From NCBI GenBank assembly GCA_017517815.1, contig JAFWYA010000058.1:1-58939 (forward strand): a stretch of 58,939 bases of DNA, read 5' to 3'. Both the position numbers and the translations under genes were made by a program. Positions 17,199-26,423 of this stretch are shown here, one piece after another. The DNA is from Clostridia bacterium. GTDB taxonomy: Bacteria > Bacillota_A > Clostridia > Christensenellales > Aristaeellaceae. Numbering within the stretch: position 1 is the stretch's first letter; every line of letters starts with the position of its first letter. Below the pieces are notes generated by a model. That model saw nothing but the letters and a program-made list of their open reading frames with translations, was not told the DNA's origin and searched no databases.

Positions 17199-17247
17199 TC
17201 AAAAAAACAGCGCATCAGGCGAATGTACCTGATGCGCTGTTTTTGAT
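17197..17247. terminator. Bidirectional terminator
   Basis: A 13-bp stem (ACAGCGCATCAGG/CCTGATGCGCTGT) flanked by an A-run and a T-run serves the HIT gene (plus) and the convergent membrane-protein gene (minus). Confidence 0.92.
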
Positions 17248-17250
17248 CGT

Positions 17251-17751
17251 TTACAGAAGAAATGTCATTACTCCGGCGAGTATGGCTGCGAGCACAGGAA
17301 AACTGATGAAGGTTCCCGCCCACTTGCGAATCAAAACTTTTTTCGGAATGTACGGCTGCAGATCTTCCGTACCAGGAATGATCCATGCTTTTGTGCAACC
17401 AACCCAGTACGCATCAATAAAAAGCCTGTCGAAAAGGTTCATTGTCAAAAGAATCACCGTCATCTGCCAGAAACCAGCCCAAAAACCCACTGCTCCATTC
17501 AAAAAGTACACCATCACGGGCGGAAGGATCAGAACAGGAACAAACAAGGCAGTCGCCATCAGTGCATGCCTTTTGCGTATCTTTTCCTTTGTTGTATAGC
17601 CAAGCTCAACGACCCGCTGTTGAACGTCAGCCTCATACAACCCCACCAAACCCACCGGTCCATTGGCAATGCCGACTGCACACACAAGCAGCAGCACAAA
17701 GCACATCACAACGCTTTCCAGCATCAACAGCATGATCAACATACTTTTCAC
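17251..17751 (-). CDS. Small integral membrane protein of unknown function
   Basis: This 166-residue protein has hydrophobic segments at about 3-28, 65-85, 90-110 and 145-166, with a charged loop near residues 40-62 (EADVQQRVVELGYTTKEKIRKRH). I do not recognise the family. Its start overlaps the stop of the upstream methyltransferase-like gene by four bases (ATGA), so the two are coupled and may act together in the membrane. Confidence 0.7.
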   Translation of the reverse strand: MKSMLIMLLMLESVVMCFVLLLVCAVGIANGPVGLVGLYEADVQQRVVELGYTTKEKIRKRHALMATALFVPVLILPPVMVYFLNGAVGFWAGFWQMTVILLTMNLFDRLFIDAYWVGCTKAWIIPGTEDLQPYIPKKVLIRKWAGTFISFPVLAAILAGVMTFLL

Positions 17752-18335
17752 TCTTCCTTATTTCTGCAACCAAGATATCTTCTGGTCTTTCGAGTATAGT
17801 TTTGATAGACGTCACCAAACTGACGCATGAGAAACGGCTCCTCTACAAAAACGATCTGCACATGAAACATAATCGCCGCAAAAAGCGAGAAAAGCAGCAG
17901 CGGCACATTGAAAAACATGAGCAGCACGCCGAGGTAAATCAGATCAAAGCCCAAAAATGCCGGATTTCGGCTCAGCTGGTAAATACCGTTTGTTACAAGA
18001 TTCGTCTTTTCCGTTTCAGATACGCCTGCACGCCAGCTGTCGCGCATGGTCATCACCGACACAATAAAGACCATGTCACCCAGAACAGCCAGAATCAGCC
18101 CTGCAATACGCAACACATATGGCAATGCTGTTGTATTTACTGCTATGCTGATCACTTCCGCAAACGGCACCAGTATGGTGGCAATTTTCATAACGATCTC
18201 GATTTGTTTGGCTGTTCCGCTCTTGCCTTTTCCAATCTGGTCTGTCTGAATACCCTTTCTTTTCTGCAAAAGCATTTTCCCAAAATAACAGCCGTAAAAA
18301 ATGGCAAGACACGCAAGTGCCAGGCATTGGAACAT
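17748..18335 (-). CDS. Isoprenylcysteine carboxyl methyltransferase-like membrane protein
   Basis: The 195-residue protein has four to five membrane segments and the C-terminal motif of the ICMT/phospholipid methyltransferase group: LVTNGIYQLSRNPAFLGF, then FVEEPFLMRQFGDVYQNYTRKTRRYLG, which bind S-adenosylmethionine. The bacterial substrate is usually unknown. I start it at ATG 18335, preceded by GGAGG; a longer frame to 18380 would begin inside the terminator of the neighbouring gene. It is coupled to the downstream membrane-protein gene. Confidence 0.82.
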   Translation of the reverse strand: MFQCLALACLAIFYGCYFGKMLLQKRKGIQTDQIGKGKSGTAKQIEIVMKIATILVPFAEVISIAVNTTALPYVLRIAGLILAVLGDMVFIVSVMTMRDSWRAGVSETEKTNLVTNGIYQLSRNPAFLGFDLIYLGVLLMFFNVPLLLFSLFAAIMFHVQIVFVEEPFLMRQFGDVYQNYTRKTRRYLGCRNKEE

Positions 18336-18353
18336 TTTCGTTTTGCCTCCGTA

Positions 18354-18388
18354 CGAAAAAAGGAGCATGCTTTTCGGCATGCTCCTTT
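18354..18388 (-). terminator. Terminator of the secreted-protein gene
   Basis: A perfect 12-bp stem (AAAGGAGCATGC/GCATGCTCCTTT) with a T-run on the minus strand. It lies between the secreted-protein gene and the methyltransferase-like gene, both on the minus strand. Confidence 0.88.
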
Positions 18389-18396
18389 GCTGTCGA

Positions 18397-19803
18397 TCAG
18401 TTCGCCGAGTTCATCAGCATCTTCATCACACTGGCGGGCAGTTTGCTCATCGCCGTGTACACCAGCTGCATCGCGCGGGTTTCAACACCGCTGATCAGCT
18501 CGTTCATCTGCTCCTCTGACAGTTTCATCACATTGACAGCCGTTTCAGAGTTTGCCTCTTCCAGCGCCTTGAGCACTGCAGGGTCAGCAGGTTCGGTGAT
18601 GACAGAGAAACCGATGATAGGACGGGCAGAAGCTGCAGGCTCAATGATGGCGGTCGCACCGGAACGCAGATACAGATCCGCGCGGCGGGCGCGCACGTCG
18701 CCGTCGTTGGCAGCCTTGTACAGCACAGTGATCTCTTCGCCATCGGCCAGCATGGCCAGCGAACCGGTGCTTACACCGTCAGCACCCTTGTACAGGTTGA
18801 AAGCGATCTCGGCAGCCTGTTGGTCGTCCATGGTCATGATCATACCGGCCTTGTGAGAAACGCCGTTGGCATCAGTCAGACGGTCGTAGTTCATGTTCAC
18901 AACAACATTCGCCTTGTCGGTCTGCTCGGTGCCGTTTTCATCGGTGTAAGTCGCTGTAATGGTCATGGGCATATCCATTTCAAGGCCAACAATGGTCATG
19001 CCATCATCCACAGTATAGATGGTAACAGTAGCGTTGAAATCCATGTCGCGGTAAATCTGACGCACTTCCTCAAGCGCCGCATCCGTAGCCTTGCTCAGCT
19101 CGTCGCCGGTAAGCTCGGGCGCTTCGGAGGTAACGATCTGCTCAACGATGGAACGCATGTAATTGGTGTCGCAGATCGCAAGCAGGTCTTCATTATCCAT
19201 TTTAAGGGTCTGCTTGCCTGTGGCTGCATCGCGGCCTTCAGCGGTAAACACGCCCGCTTCATTCGTCAGGTCGCTGTAGATATTCTCCACATATTCAGCC
19301 ATGCCGGGATCATCCTTGAACATTTCCTTAACAGCAGCAATACCCTCTTCCATCGTGGCAGTCTGGGCAGGCTGCACGCCGGTCTGCAAGGCCATAACGA
19401 TCATCTGCTTATACTGATCCATCATCTGCTGCATCAATTCTGCTTCAGAGGGCTCCACCTGAACAGCGATCACCTGGCCGATTACGGCAAAGGCATCGTC
19501 CCAGGTAACGTAGAGCACGTCATCACTGAGAATATTGCTTTGTACATACAGGCCGGTCACATCTGCAGTGGCTCCAATCATCAGGATGGGCTCATCGGCC
19601 ACGTTCACCGTCAATGCGCCGCTTTCCTTGCCCTGCACAAACGTAAGGGAAAGGCAGTCCAGCAAATCAACGATCGCCTGATCCATGGGCATGGCATCAC
19701 CAGGAATTACAGAGAAAGTGTGCTGTGTATCAGCCAGCGCACACACGGGCAGCATCACTGCCAGAAGCAAAGCCATAAGAGTTGTCAGCCATTTGCGAAT
19801 CAT
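18397..19803 (-). CDS. Secreted protein of unknown function
   Basis: The 468-residue product begins with a classic signal peptide (MIRKWLTTLMALLLAVML, cleavage probably after ALA at about residue 24). The mature part is acidic, rich in Met, Thr, Asp and Glu, with no LPXTG motif, lipobox or later membrane segment. Repeated beta-like stretches (ATVTIYTVDDGMTIVGLEMD, KANVVVNMNYDRL) suggest a beta-rich extracellular fold. I do not recognise the family. AAGGAGG precedes the start and a terminator follows, so it is a single-gene unit. Confidence 0.75.
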   Translation of the reverse strand: MIRKWLTTLMALLLAVMLPVCALADTQHTFSVIPGDAMPMDQAIVDLLDCLSLTFVQGKESGALTVNVADEPILMIGATADVTGLYVQSNILSDDVLYVTWDDAFAVIGQVIAVQVEPSEAELMQQMMDQYKQMIVMALQTGVQPAQTATMEEGIAAVKEMFKDDPGMAEYVENIYSDLTNEAGVFTAEGRDAATGKQTLKMDNEDLLAICDTNYMRSIVEQIVTSEAPELTGDELSKATDAALEEVRQIYRDMDFNATVTIYTVDDGMTIVGLEMDMPMTITATYTDENGTEQTDKANVVVNMNYDRLTDANGVSHKAGMIMTMDDQQAAEIAFNLYKGADGVSTGSLAMLADGEEITVLYKAANDGDVRARRADLYLRSGATAIIEPAASARPIIGFSVITEPADPAVLKALEEANSETAVNVMKLSEEQMNELISGVETRAMQLVYTAMSKLPASVMKMLMNSAN

Positions 19804-19907
19804 TTGTTTTCCTCCTTACTTTTGTGCCATTCAGGTACGAACATTATAACGCATTCAAGATAGCTTGTCATCCCGAAAAAACGCAAACCTGTATTTTTCT
19901 GTTTCAA

Positions 19908-21053
19908 TTATGCATTTGGCTGTTTCAGCCATACGGTCTGATTAACGATAGGCGTATAGCTCTGAATCAGCTTGATCACCTTGGCTGAAACATTGGTGTC
20001 CTCATAGTCCAAAGGCATGGCGCGTGGTTCATCGTTGCGCTGCATGGCAATGGCCAGTTCGGCAGCCTGCTGTACGCTGTTTTGCGTAATACCGCCGATA
20101 ACCACCGTGCCCTTGTCCAGCACCTCAGGGCGCTCGGTGGAGGTGCGGATAAGCACGCCGCAGAAGCCAAGCATTGCACTTTCCTCACTGAGGGTGCCGC
20201 TGTCGCTGAGTACTACAAGGCTGTTCATCTGCAGGTGGTTGTAATCAAAGAAGCCGAAAGGCGTAAGGCTGCGTACCAATGGATGGAACCTGAAATTTCT
20301 CTGGCGGATGAATTTCATGCTGCGCGGATGGGTAGAGTAGATCACCGGCACCTGATAGACCTCCGCCATATGGTTGATGGCGTTCATCAGCGACAGGAAA
20401 TTCTCCTCCAGGTCGATATTCTCTTCGCGGTGAGCACTGACCAGAATATACTTGCCCTTTTCAAGGCCGAGACGATCCAGCACGTCGCTCTTTTCGATAT
20501 CATCCATGTGAGCGGCGAGCACCTCGCGCATGGGAGAACCAGTGACGAAAATGGTTTTGCCATCAATGCCTTCGCTCAGCAGATAGCGGCGGCTGTTTTC
20601 GGTATAGGGCAGGTTGATATCGCTGATATGGTCAACGATCTTGCGGTTGATCATTTCGCTGACATTCCAGTCCCAGCAGCGGTTGCCGGCCTCCATGTGG
20701 AAGATCGGAATCTTGAGACGTTTGGCGGAAATGGCGCACAGTGCAGAATTGGTATCGCCAAGAATCAGCACGGCATCGGGCTTTTCCTTTACCATGATCT
20801 TGTAGGTCTGAGCAATGATGTTGCCCATGGTCTCGCCCAGGTCAACACCTACAGCGCCCAGATAATAGTCCGGCGCACGCAGGCCCAGTTCCTGAAAGAA
20901 AATTTCGTTCAGAGCCGGATCGTAGTTCTGACCGGTATGCACAACGATATGGTCAAAATAACGGTCGGCGCAGCGCATCACTGCAGAAAGCCGAATGATC
21001 TCCGGCCGGGTGCCCAGCACCGTCATCAGTTTCAGCTTGTTCATTTCATTCAT
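19908..21053 (-). CDS. capG: UDP-N-acetylglucosamine 2-epimerase family, probable CapG
   Basis: The 381-residue protein is a WecB/CapG-type non-hydrolysing 2-epimerase (LGTRPEIIRLSAVMR at the start, TGQNYDPALNE, SAHREENID, VVLSDSGTLSEES). The gene overlaps the preceding capF-like gene by four bases. With CapF, CapG-type enzymes make UDP-N-acetyl-L-fucosamine for capsule or O-antigen, so this role is preferred over plain UDP-ManNAc synthesis. That choice is inferred from the neighbour. Confidence 0.85.
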   Translation of the reverse strand: MNEMNKLKLMTVLGTRPEIIRLSAVMRCADRYFDHIVVHTGQNYDPALNEIFFQELGLRAPDYYLGAVGVDLGETMGNIIAQTYKIMVKEKPDAVLILGDTNSALCAISAKRLKIPIFHMEAGNRCWDWNVSEMINRKIVDHISDINLPYTENSRRYLLSEGIDGKTIFVTGSPMREVLAAHMDDIEKSDVLDRLGLEKGKYILVSAHREENIDLEENFLSLMNAINHMAEVYQVPVIYSTHPRSMKFIRQRNFRFHPLVRSLTPFGFFDYNHLQMNSLVVLSDSGTLSEESAMLGFCGVLIRTSTERPEVLDKGTVVIGGITQNSVQQAAELAIAMQRNDEPRAMPLDYEDTNVSAKVIKLIQSYTPIVNQTVWLKQPNA

Positions 21054-22174
21054 TCCTCCTTTGCAGGATCAACCGGCAGCCGGAAGGTATCCGGTCTGGC
21101 CGGGTCAAAGCATTCGTTGGCCCACATTACGGTGAGCATGTCCGTATCGCCGGTGTTTTCAATGTTGTGTGTATATCCCGGAGGAATATCCACCACCTGC
21201 GGCACCTCACCCGACACCTTGTAGCTGATGACCGTCTTCTCCTCCGGCTTGCGGAAGCGGATGATGCCTTCGCCGGAAATGACGATGAACTTTTCGTGCT
21301 TGGTATGGTGCCAGTGCTCACCCTTGGTGATATGAGGTTTTGACACGTTCAGGCTGATCTGACCGTGGCCGCCCAGATGGATCAGTTCAGTAAAAGAACC
21401 GCGTGCATCAGAATGTACGACAGGCGTACGCGCAAAATCCTCAGGCGGAAGGAAACTGAGATAGGTCGCATACAGCTTGGCCGTGAATGGATCAGACTGA
21501 TCGGGGCTGTCCAGATGGTCGCGCATGGCCGCAAAGGACTGAATCATCTCTGCCATTTGGCCAAGATTGACCTCATGCACAGGACGTACCTCGCACAGGC
21601 CATCCTGCGTGCGGGTGGGCTCACCATCCAGTGCACGAAGGAACTCCGCCACGATATCGTCAATATAGCACAGCTTCAGCATCACTGACGGGTCGTTCAC
21701 GGTGATGGGCAGCCCCCTTGCCACATTGTAGCAGAAGGTTGCCACGGCACTGTTGTAATTGGGGCGGCTCCACTTGCCGAACGCGTTGGGCAGGCGATAA
21801 ATATACGCCTGCGCACCAGTCTTTTGCGCATATGCACGCACGGCGTCCTCCCCCGCACGCTTGCTCTGCCCATAAGGGTTGTCCAGCGCTGCCTGAATGG
21901 AACTGCTGATCACCACCGGAGGGTGCTTTTCCAGCATTTCAAGCAGCGACGCCGTGAAATCCCGGTTGCCGGTCATGAATTCAGCCGGATTCTGCGGGCG
22001 GTTGATGCCGGCCAGATGAAATACAAAATCCGCCTGCCGGGCCGCTGCGCTCAGTTCCTCAGGCGTGGAGTGAACGTCAATCGGGTGAAGCACGTCATCG
22101 GGACGCGCTGTTTTGAGGGTATACATGAGATTTTGTCCCATGAATCCCTTTGCGCCTGTAATGAGTATATACAT
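21050..22174 (-). CDS. capF: CapF-type bifunctional epimerase/reductase with C-terminal cupin
   Basis: Residues 1-240 form a short-chain dehydrogenase fold with the NAD(P)-binding motif TGAKGFMGQNL. Residues 250-370 form a cupin (HLGGHGQISLNVSKPHITKG, HWHHTKHEKF, DIPPGYTHNIENTG) with metal-binding histidines. The two-domain layout and length match CapF, which converts a 4-keto UDP-HexNAc to UDP-6-deoxy-L-talosamine-type sugars before CapG acts. CapE, the first enzyme, is not in the window. GGGAGGG precedes the start. Confidence 0.9.
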   Translation of the reverse strand: MYILITGAKGFMGQNLMYTLKTARPDDVLHPIDVHSTPEELSAAARQADFVFHLAGINRPQNPAEFMTGNRDFTASLLEMLEKHPPVVISSSIQAALDNPYGQSKRAGEDAVRAYAQKTGAQAYIYRLPNAFGKWSRPNYNSAVATFCYNVARGLPITVNDPSVMLKLCYIDDIVAEFLRALDGEPTRTQDGLCEVRPVHEVNLGQMAEMIQSFAAMRDHLDSPDQSDPFTAKLYATYLSFLPPEDFARTPVVHSDARGSFTELIHLGGHGQISLNVSKPHITKGEHWHHTKHEKFIVISGEGIIRFRKPEEKTVISYKVSGEVPQVVDIPPGYTHNIENTGDTDMLTVMWANECFDPARPDTFRLPVDPAKEE

Positions 22175-22212
22175 CTGTTTTCCCTCCCGGAAAAGCCTTA
22201 TCTGCCTTTTAT

Positions 22213-22288
22213 ATCATACCTTACCTTTTGTTGGACTGTCAATTGAAATTGTGTCTTTCTTGACGCGCCTCTCCGGGTACATTATAAT
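22213..22288. promoter_or_regulatory. Divergent promoters of capF and the glycosyltransferase-like gene
   Basis: On the minus strand, TTGACA (22237-22242) and TATGAT (22213-22218) are 18 nt apart and read into capF. On the plus strand, TTGACG (22260-22265) and TATAAT (22283-22288) are 17 nt apart and read into the gene at 22325. The -35 boxes are about 17 bp apart, back to back. Confidence 0.75.
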
Positions 22289-22324
22289 GAATGCAACAGA
22301 AATGCAAAAAGGAGGCGGCAAAAT

Positions 22325-24019
22325 GTGTTTGCATCACGCTTGCTGGTGATCCTGGCTCCGCCCATCGATGCGCAGAGCGCACAGGCAACTGTTGCCCGCG
22401 CGAAAGCCGCTGCCATGCGCCCTGCACTTTTGCGCTTTGCTCTGCCCGCCTCCCTTCAGGAAATGGCAGAAGACCCCGATACGCTGTTTTACCTTGGCAA
22501 CGAAGCTCTGGAGGCCTGCGTCGATCAGGTGACGGATGAAACGCATTTTCTGCTGCTTTCCGGCGCTCATGCTTTTGCCCATCATTGGGACGCTTCGCTT
22601 TTCTCTGCTATTCGCTCGCTCAGTGACAAACCCACCGTTCTTACCGGCAGCATCACACCGGGTACCTGCAGCGATCCTGTACCTTCCATTTCAGAAGATG
22701 CACCCACCGTGCGCCTGCCAAAAATCAATCCCGGCGGGTTGAACACGCTTCGTCAGTCCCTGCCGGAAATCCGCCGCAGACGTGCTGGTGTCGTGGAAGA
22801 AGAAACCCATCCGCCCGAAGTGTGTCTGCCTTCGCTCAAGGAAAGCCTTGATGATGAAAATGTGTATATTGGCCGCGGCCTGCCGCTGGTGTGCAGTGCA
22901 GGGCCTGTCACCACTCTGCTGATCGACCCTGCCTTTCTGTTTGGCCCGGTCAGGTTTTTGTTTGAGAACAGTCTGAGCCTGTCCACACTGTCATTGGCTG
23001 CCTATCTGACCAGCTGGCGCTGCTGTGTGCCGGACACTCCCTATGTATGGCCCATTGCAGAACTCCCCCGCCGCATTCTCAGCCGACCCTCTGCCGAGGC
23101 CATGCCAGGAAGTACCCTTAGCCGCTTTGAGCAGCTGCTGGGCTTCCACTACGGCCATCCCATTGCCAGTGCAAAAGCAACGCTTGGCCTGTTCGGCCCT
23201 GAGGATACCTACCCTCAGCGCATGGGTCCTGCGCTCAAACTGAATCAGAAGGCCTATGCTTTCAAACAACAACTGATGGAAGTGCATATGCCTCTGTTGG
23301 TCACTGCTTTTGTCGACCTGCCCTCCCCACGTCATCCGGTGCCGTTTTACCTGCTGCGGTTTGGTTTTTTAAAAAATGTTGCCAGTCTGCCGCTGCTGAT
23401 GTACACAGGCGGCGAACAGGAACGTCAGCTGCGTGCAGCCTACCCCAACACGCAAAGCTACCCGGATAACGCACTGCTCCCGCGCACGCTGCTTGCAGAA
23501 GGTATGACGCCCCAGCAGCACTTCCTGCGAAGCAAATCCCTGCTGCTTTTGCGTGCGGCGCGCCGTCATGAAGAATTCACCCACTTTGCCTGGCTTGACA
23601 TGGATATTCTTCCCCATCCAGTATGTGCAGACGCCATGCCCGATCTGGAAAGCCTTGCGGATGACCGCATCCATCTGGCCACTGTCGCCGGCGTACCGGA
23701 CGGCAGCTTTATCCTGATCCCGCGCAAGTACCTCAGCGCCATTGCAAGAGAAGTGCAATCCATCACCCTGCTCGACGCCGAACTCAAGCGCGGTTTCAGT
23801 GAAGATCTGCTATGGGAACGGTTGTTCATCAAAAAACCAGAATGGTTCTGCATCCATCCCATGCCCCGCAGGAGGCTCCTGTTCCTGAGCCTGTTTGACC
23901 AGCGTCTGCTGAGCCAATCGCTGCGCGCCTTACTCAAAGACCTGCCCAAACCCTTTCTGGGAACCGCCGCCGATGGAAGGCGTGCTTCAACGCGTACCCA
24001 AAAGCCATTCAAGGAGTGA
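22325..24019 (+). CDS. Putative two-part glycosyltransferase
   Basis: The 564-residue protein has no signal peptide. The C-terminal half contains EEFTHFAWLDMDILPHPV with a DxD-like pair (D425, D427), typical of GT-A fold transferases that bind a metal-nucleotide sugar. The N-terminal half has spacing like the GT60 family (ETHFLLLSGAHAF followed by WDASLFSAI and KPTVLTGSITPG), but the expected DSH-type acidic motif reads SGAHAF, so that site looks degenerate. The start is GTG 22325, with AGGAGG nine bases before. The stop is one base before a thioesterase start. The neighbouring cap genes fit a role in surface glycan assembly; this is tentative. Confidence 0.5.
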   Translation: MFASRLLVILAPPIDAQSAQATVARAKAAAMRPALLRFALPASLQEMAEDPDTLFYLGNEALEACVDQVTDETHFLLLSGAHAFAHHWDASLFSAIRSLSDKPTVLTGSITPGTCSDPVPSISEDAPTVRLPKINPGGLNTLRQSLPEIRRRRAGVVEEETHPPEVCLPSLKESLDDENVYIGRGLPLVCSAGPVTTLLIDPAFLFGPVRFLFENSLSLSTLSLAAYLTSWRCCVPDTPYVWPIAELPRRILSRPSAEAMPGSTLSRFEQLLGFHYGHPIASAKATLGLFGPEDTYPQRMGPALKLNQKAYAFKQQLMEVHMPLLVTAFVDLPSPRHPVPFYLLRFGFLKNVASLPLLMYTGGEQERQLRAAYPNTQSYPDNALLPRTLLAEGMTPQQHFLRSKSLLLLRAARRHEEFTHFAWLDMDILPHPVCADAMPDLESLADDRIHLATVAGVPDGSFILIPRKYLSAIAREVQSITLLDAELKRGFSEDLLWERLFIKKPEWFCIHPMPRRRLLFLSLFDQRLLSQSLRALLKDLPKPFLGTAADGRRASTRTQKPFKE

Positions 24020-24020
24020 A

Positions 24021-24506
24021 ATGTCTATGGAACGTGCTTCCAAAACTGTTTCGATGAGTCGCGCCGAGCAGGTACACATCATTACCCCGGCTGACGTCAA
24101 TGCCTCTTACACCCTTTTCGGCGGCATGCTCATGCAGTGGATCGACATCGTCGCAGGCGTGGTAGCCCGCCGTCACAGCGGCTGTGAGGTGCGTACGGCC
24201 GCCGTTGACAGGCTGGATTTCATCGCACCGGCATATATCAACGACATCGTTACCATTGCCGGACGCGTGACATTTGTAGGCACCACCAGTATGGAAATCT
24301 GCGTGGATACCTTTGTGGAACGCATGAGCTGTCCGGATGAACGTCTGTACGTCAACCGCGCGCTTTTGACCATGGTGGCCGTTGATAAGGATGGCAAGCC
24401 CGTACCTGTGCCGCAGCTTATGCCGGAGACCGAAGCTGAAAAGCTTGACTACGAAGCCGGCATGAACCGCCGGGCACTTCGAAAAAGAACACAGCAATTT
24501 TATTAA
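24021..24506 (+). CDS. Acyl-CoA thioesterase, hotdog fold
   Basis: The 161-residue protein is a YciA/BACH-type hotdog thioesterase, which hydrolyses acyl-CoA. It has N-terminal DVNASYTLFGGMLMQWIDIV, which supplies the Asn/Asp-rich active-site loop and the hotdog helix, and AVDRLDFIAPAYINDIV. AAGGAG lies four bases before ATG 24021 and ten before ATG 24027, so either could be used. An alcohol dehydrogenase gene follows after 19 bases. Confidence 0.88.
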   Translation: MSMERASKTVSMSRAEQVHIITPADVNASYTLFGGMLMQWIDIVAGVVARRHSGCEVRTAAVDRLDFIAPAYINDIVTIAGRVTFVGTTSMEICVDTFVERMSCPDERLYVNRALLTMVAVDKDGKPVPVPQLMPETEAEKLDYEAGMNRRALRKRTQQFY

Positions 24507-24525
24507 TACAAAGGAGCAAACCAGC

Positions 24526-25698
24526 ATGATTGATTTTACCTTTCAGAATCCCACCCGCATCCATTTTGGCCGTAATTCCCTCAGCCATCTGGGCGAAGAA
24601 ATTGACCGCTACGGCAATCGCGTGCTGCTGGTATACGGCGGCGGCAGCATCAAGCGCATCGGCCTGTATGATCAGGTGATGGATATTCTCGCCGATAAAC
24701 AGGCACAGGTATGGGAAGTTGGCGGCGTGCAGCCCAACCCCCGTCTGTCGCTTGTTTACAAGGGCATTGAGCTGTGCCGTGAGCACAATGTGCAGCTGGT
24801 GCTGGCTGTAGGCGGCGGCAGCGCCATCGATACTGCCAAGGCCATTGCAAACGGCGCCTGCTATGATGGCGATGCATGGGATTTGTTCACCGGTAAGGGT
24901 TCCAATACTGAAGTGCTGCCCCTTGGCACCGTGGTGACCATTCCGGCCGCCGGAAGCGAAATGAGCAATTCCAGCGTGATCACCCGTGAGGAGGATCAGT
25001 GCAAGCGAGGCCGCAACACCGAGCTCAACTTCCCAAAATTCTCCATTCTCAATCCTGAATACACCTATTCCCTGCCTCCTTTCCAGACCGCCTGCGGCGT
25101 GGTGGACATTATGGCGCACATGATGGAACGTTATTTCACTCAGGTGGAAAATGTTGAATTGACTGACCGCATGACCGAAGGCGCTTTGCGTACGGCTATC
25201 AACAATGCCGCTATCGTTATACAGCAGCCTGAAAACTACGATGCCCGCGCTGAGATCATGTGGACCGGCTGCCTTGCGCACAACACGCTTTTCCAGACCG
25301 GCCGCATTGGCGACTGGGCCAGCCACAAGATCGAGCACGAGCTCAGCGCCCTGTATGACATCGCTCACGGCGCAGGCCTGGCCATCGTATTCCCCGCATG
25401 GATGAAATACGTGCTGCCCCGCGGCGGCGCAAAGAAGCTGGCGCAGTTTGCCACCCGCGTGCTGGACGTGCCGGAAGATTTTGGCACTCTGGAAGAGATC
25501 GCCAAAGAAGGCATCGCACGTCTGGAAGCCTTCTATCGTTCTCTTGGGCTGACCACCACCCTGCACGAAAACGGCATCGGTTCTGATGACTTCGACCGCA
25601 TGGCTGAGCGCGCCTGCGCCATGGCCGGCGGTGTGCTGGGTGCCTTTGTTCCCCTGAAGCCCGAGGACTGCAAAGCAATCTATGAACTGGCGCTGTAA
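24526..25698 (+). CDS. Iron-containing alcohol dehydrogenase (BDH/YqhD type)
   Basis: The 390-residue protein belongs to the group III metal-dependent alcohol dehydrogenases that reduce aldehydes with NAD(P)H. It shows YGGGSIKRIGLYDQV, VGGGSAIDTAKAIA, TIPAAGSEMSNSSVIT, the first metal-ligand region DIMAHMMERY and the second HKIEHELSALYDIAHGAGLA. These match butanol dehydrogenase BdhA/YqhD. AAAGGAG precedes the start. The upstream thioesterase suggests fermentative acyl or aldehyde handling, which is inference. Confidence 0.92.
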   Translation: MIDFTFQNPTRIHFGRNSLSHLGEEIDRYGNRVLLVYGGGSIKRIGLYDQVMDILADKQAQVWEVGGVQPNPRLSLVYKGIELCREHNVQLVLAVGGGSAIDTAKAIANGACYDGDAWDLFTGKGSNTEVLPLGTVVTIPAAGSEMSNSSVITREEDQCKRGRNTELNFPKFSILNPEYTYSLPPFQTACGVVDIMAHMMERYFTQVENVELTDRMTEGALRTAINNAAIVIQQPENYDARAEIMWTGCLAHNTLFQTGRIGDWASHKIEHELSALYDIAHGAGLAIVFPAWMKYVLPRGGAKKLAQFATRVLDVPEDFGTLEEIAKEGIARLEAFYRSLGLTTTLHENGIGSDDFDRMAERACAMAGGVLGAFVPLKPEDCKAIYELAL

Positions 25699-25712
25699 AG
25701 GGGGCATCGCCT

Positions 25713-26381
25713 GTGAAGCGCTCGCCTTTTGAAGGAATCCCTGCGGAATGGCGCGCAATGGCGGAAGGGTTTATGACCATGCGCTACCGCTACCAGTCTG
25801 CGCTGCGCGAAGTGCGCACCAAGCTGGAAATTCTGGATGATGAGTTTCAGATGCGCCACAGCCGCAACCCGATTCATCACATGGAATACCGCATCAAAAG
25901 CCCGGAAAGCATCGCCCAAAAGCTGGTGCGGAAAGGGCTGCCCATCACAGCTGAAGCTGCCATGGAAAACCTGCGCGACATCGCCGGCATCCGGGTGGTG
26001 TGTGCTTATCTCAACGACGCCTACACCATTGCAGACCTTCTCACCAGTCAGGATGACGTGCGGCTGATCGAAACGCGTGATTATATCCGCAATCCAAAAC
26101 CAAACGGTTACCGCAGCCTGCACATCATTGTGGAGGTGCCGGTATTCTTGAGCACTGGAAAGCTGCTGCTTCCGGTTGAGGTGCAGATCCGCACGATTGC
26201 AATGGATTTCTGGGCCAGTCTGGAGCACCAGCTGCGCTATAAGGAAACCGTTCATGCGCCGGATTCGCTCAACCGCCAGCTGTATGATGCTGCCGAGCGC
26301 ATCGCTGCGCTGGATGGTGAAATGCAGCACATTCACGACCAGATGGTGGAATGGGTCGCTCAGGCCGAACAACACGAATAA
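25713..26381 (+). CDS. relQ: Small alarmone synthetase (RelQ-like GTP pyrophosphokinase)
   Basis: The 222-residue protein has only the RelA/SpoT synthetase domain: EYRIKSPESIAQKL, DIAGIRVVCAYLNDAY, NPKPNGYRSLHIIVEV and VEVQIRTIAMDFWASLEHQLRYK. It makes (p)ppGpp from ATP and GTP or GDP. The hydrolase and ACT/TGS regions of long RSH proteins are absent, as in RelQ/YjbM. It starts about 14 bases after the alcohol dehydrogenase gene. The terminator behind it also carries the next gene's ribosome site. Confidence 0.9.
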   Translation: MKRSPFEGIPAEWRAMAEGFMTMRYRYQSALREVRTKLEILDDEFQMRHSRNPIHHMEYRIKSPESIAQKLVRKGLPITAEAAMENLRDIAGIRVVCAYLNDAYTIADLLTSQDDVRLIETRDYIRNPKPNGYRSLHIIVEVPVFLSTGKLLLPVEVQIRTIAMDFWASLEHQLRYKETVHAPDSLNRQLYDAAERIAALDGEMQHIHDQMVEWVAQAEQHE

Positions 26382-26382
26382 C

Positions 26383-26423
26383 AAACCGCCTCCCCCGGAC
26401 ACACTGCAGGGGGAGGCGGTTTT
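26383..26423 (+). terminator. Terminator that contains the next gene's ribosome site
   Basis: A perfect 14-bp stem (AAACCGCCTCCCCC/GGGGGAGGCGGTTT) with four T residues follows the relQ stop by one base. Its 3' arm holds GGGGGAGG, and the ATG of the next gene (26424) directly follows the T-run. Folding would both end transcription and hide the ribosome site. Confidence 0.85.
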
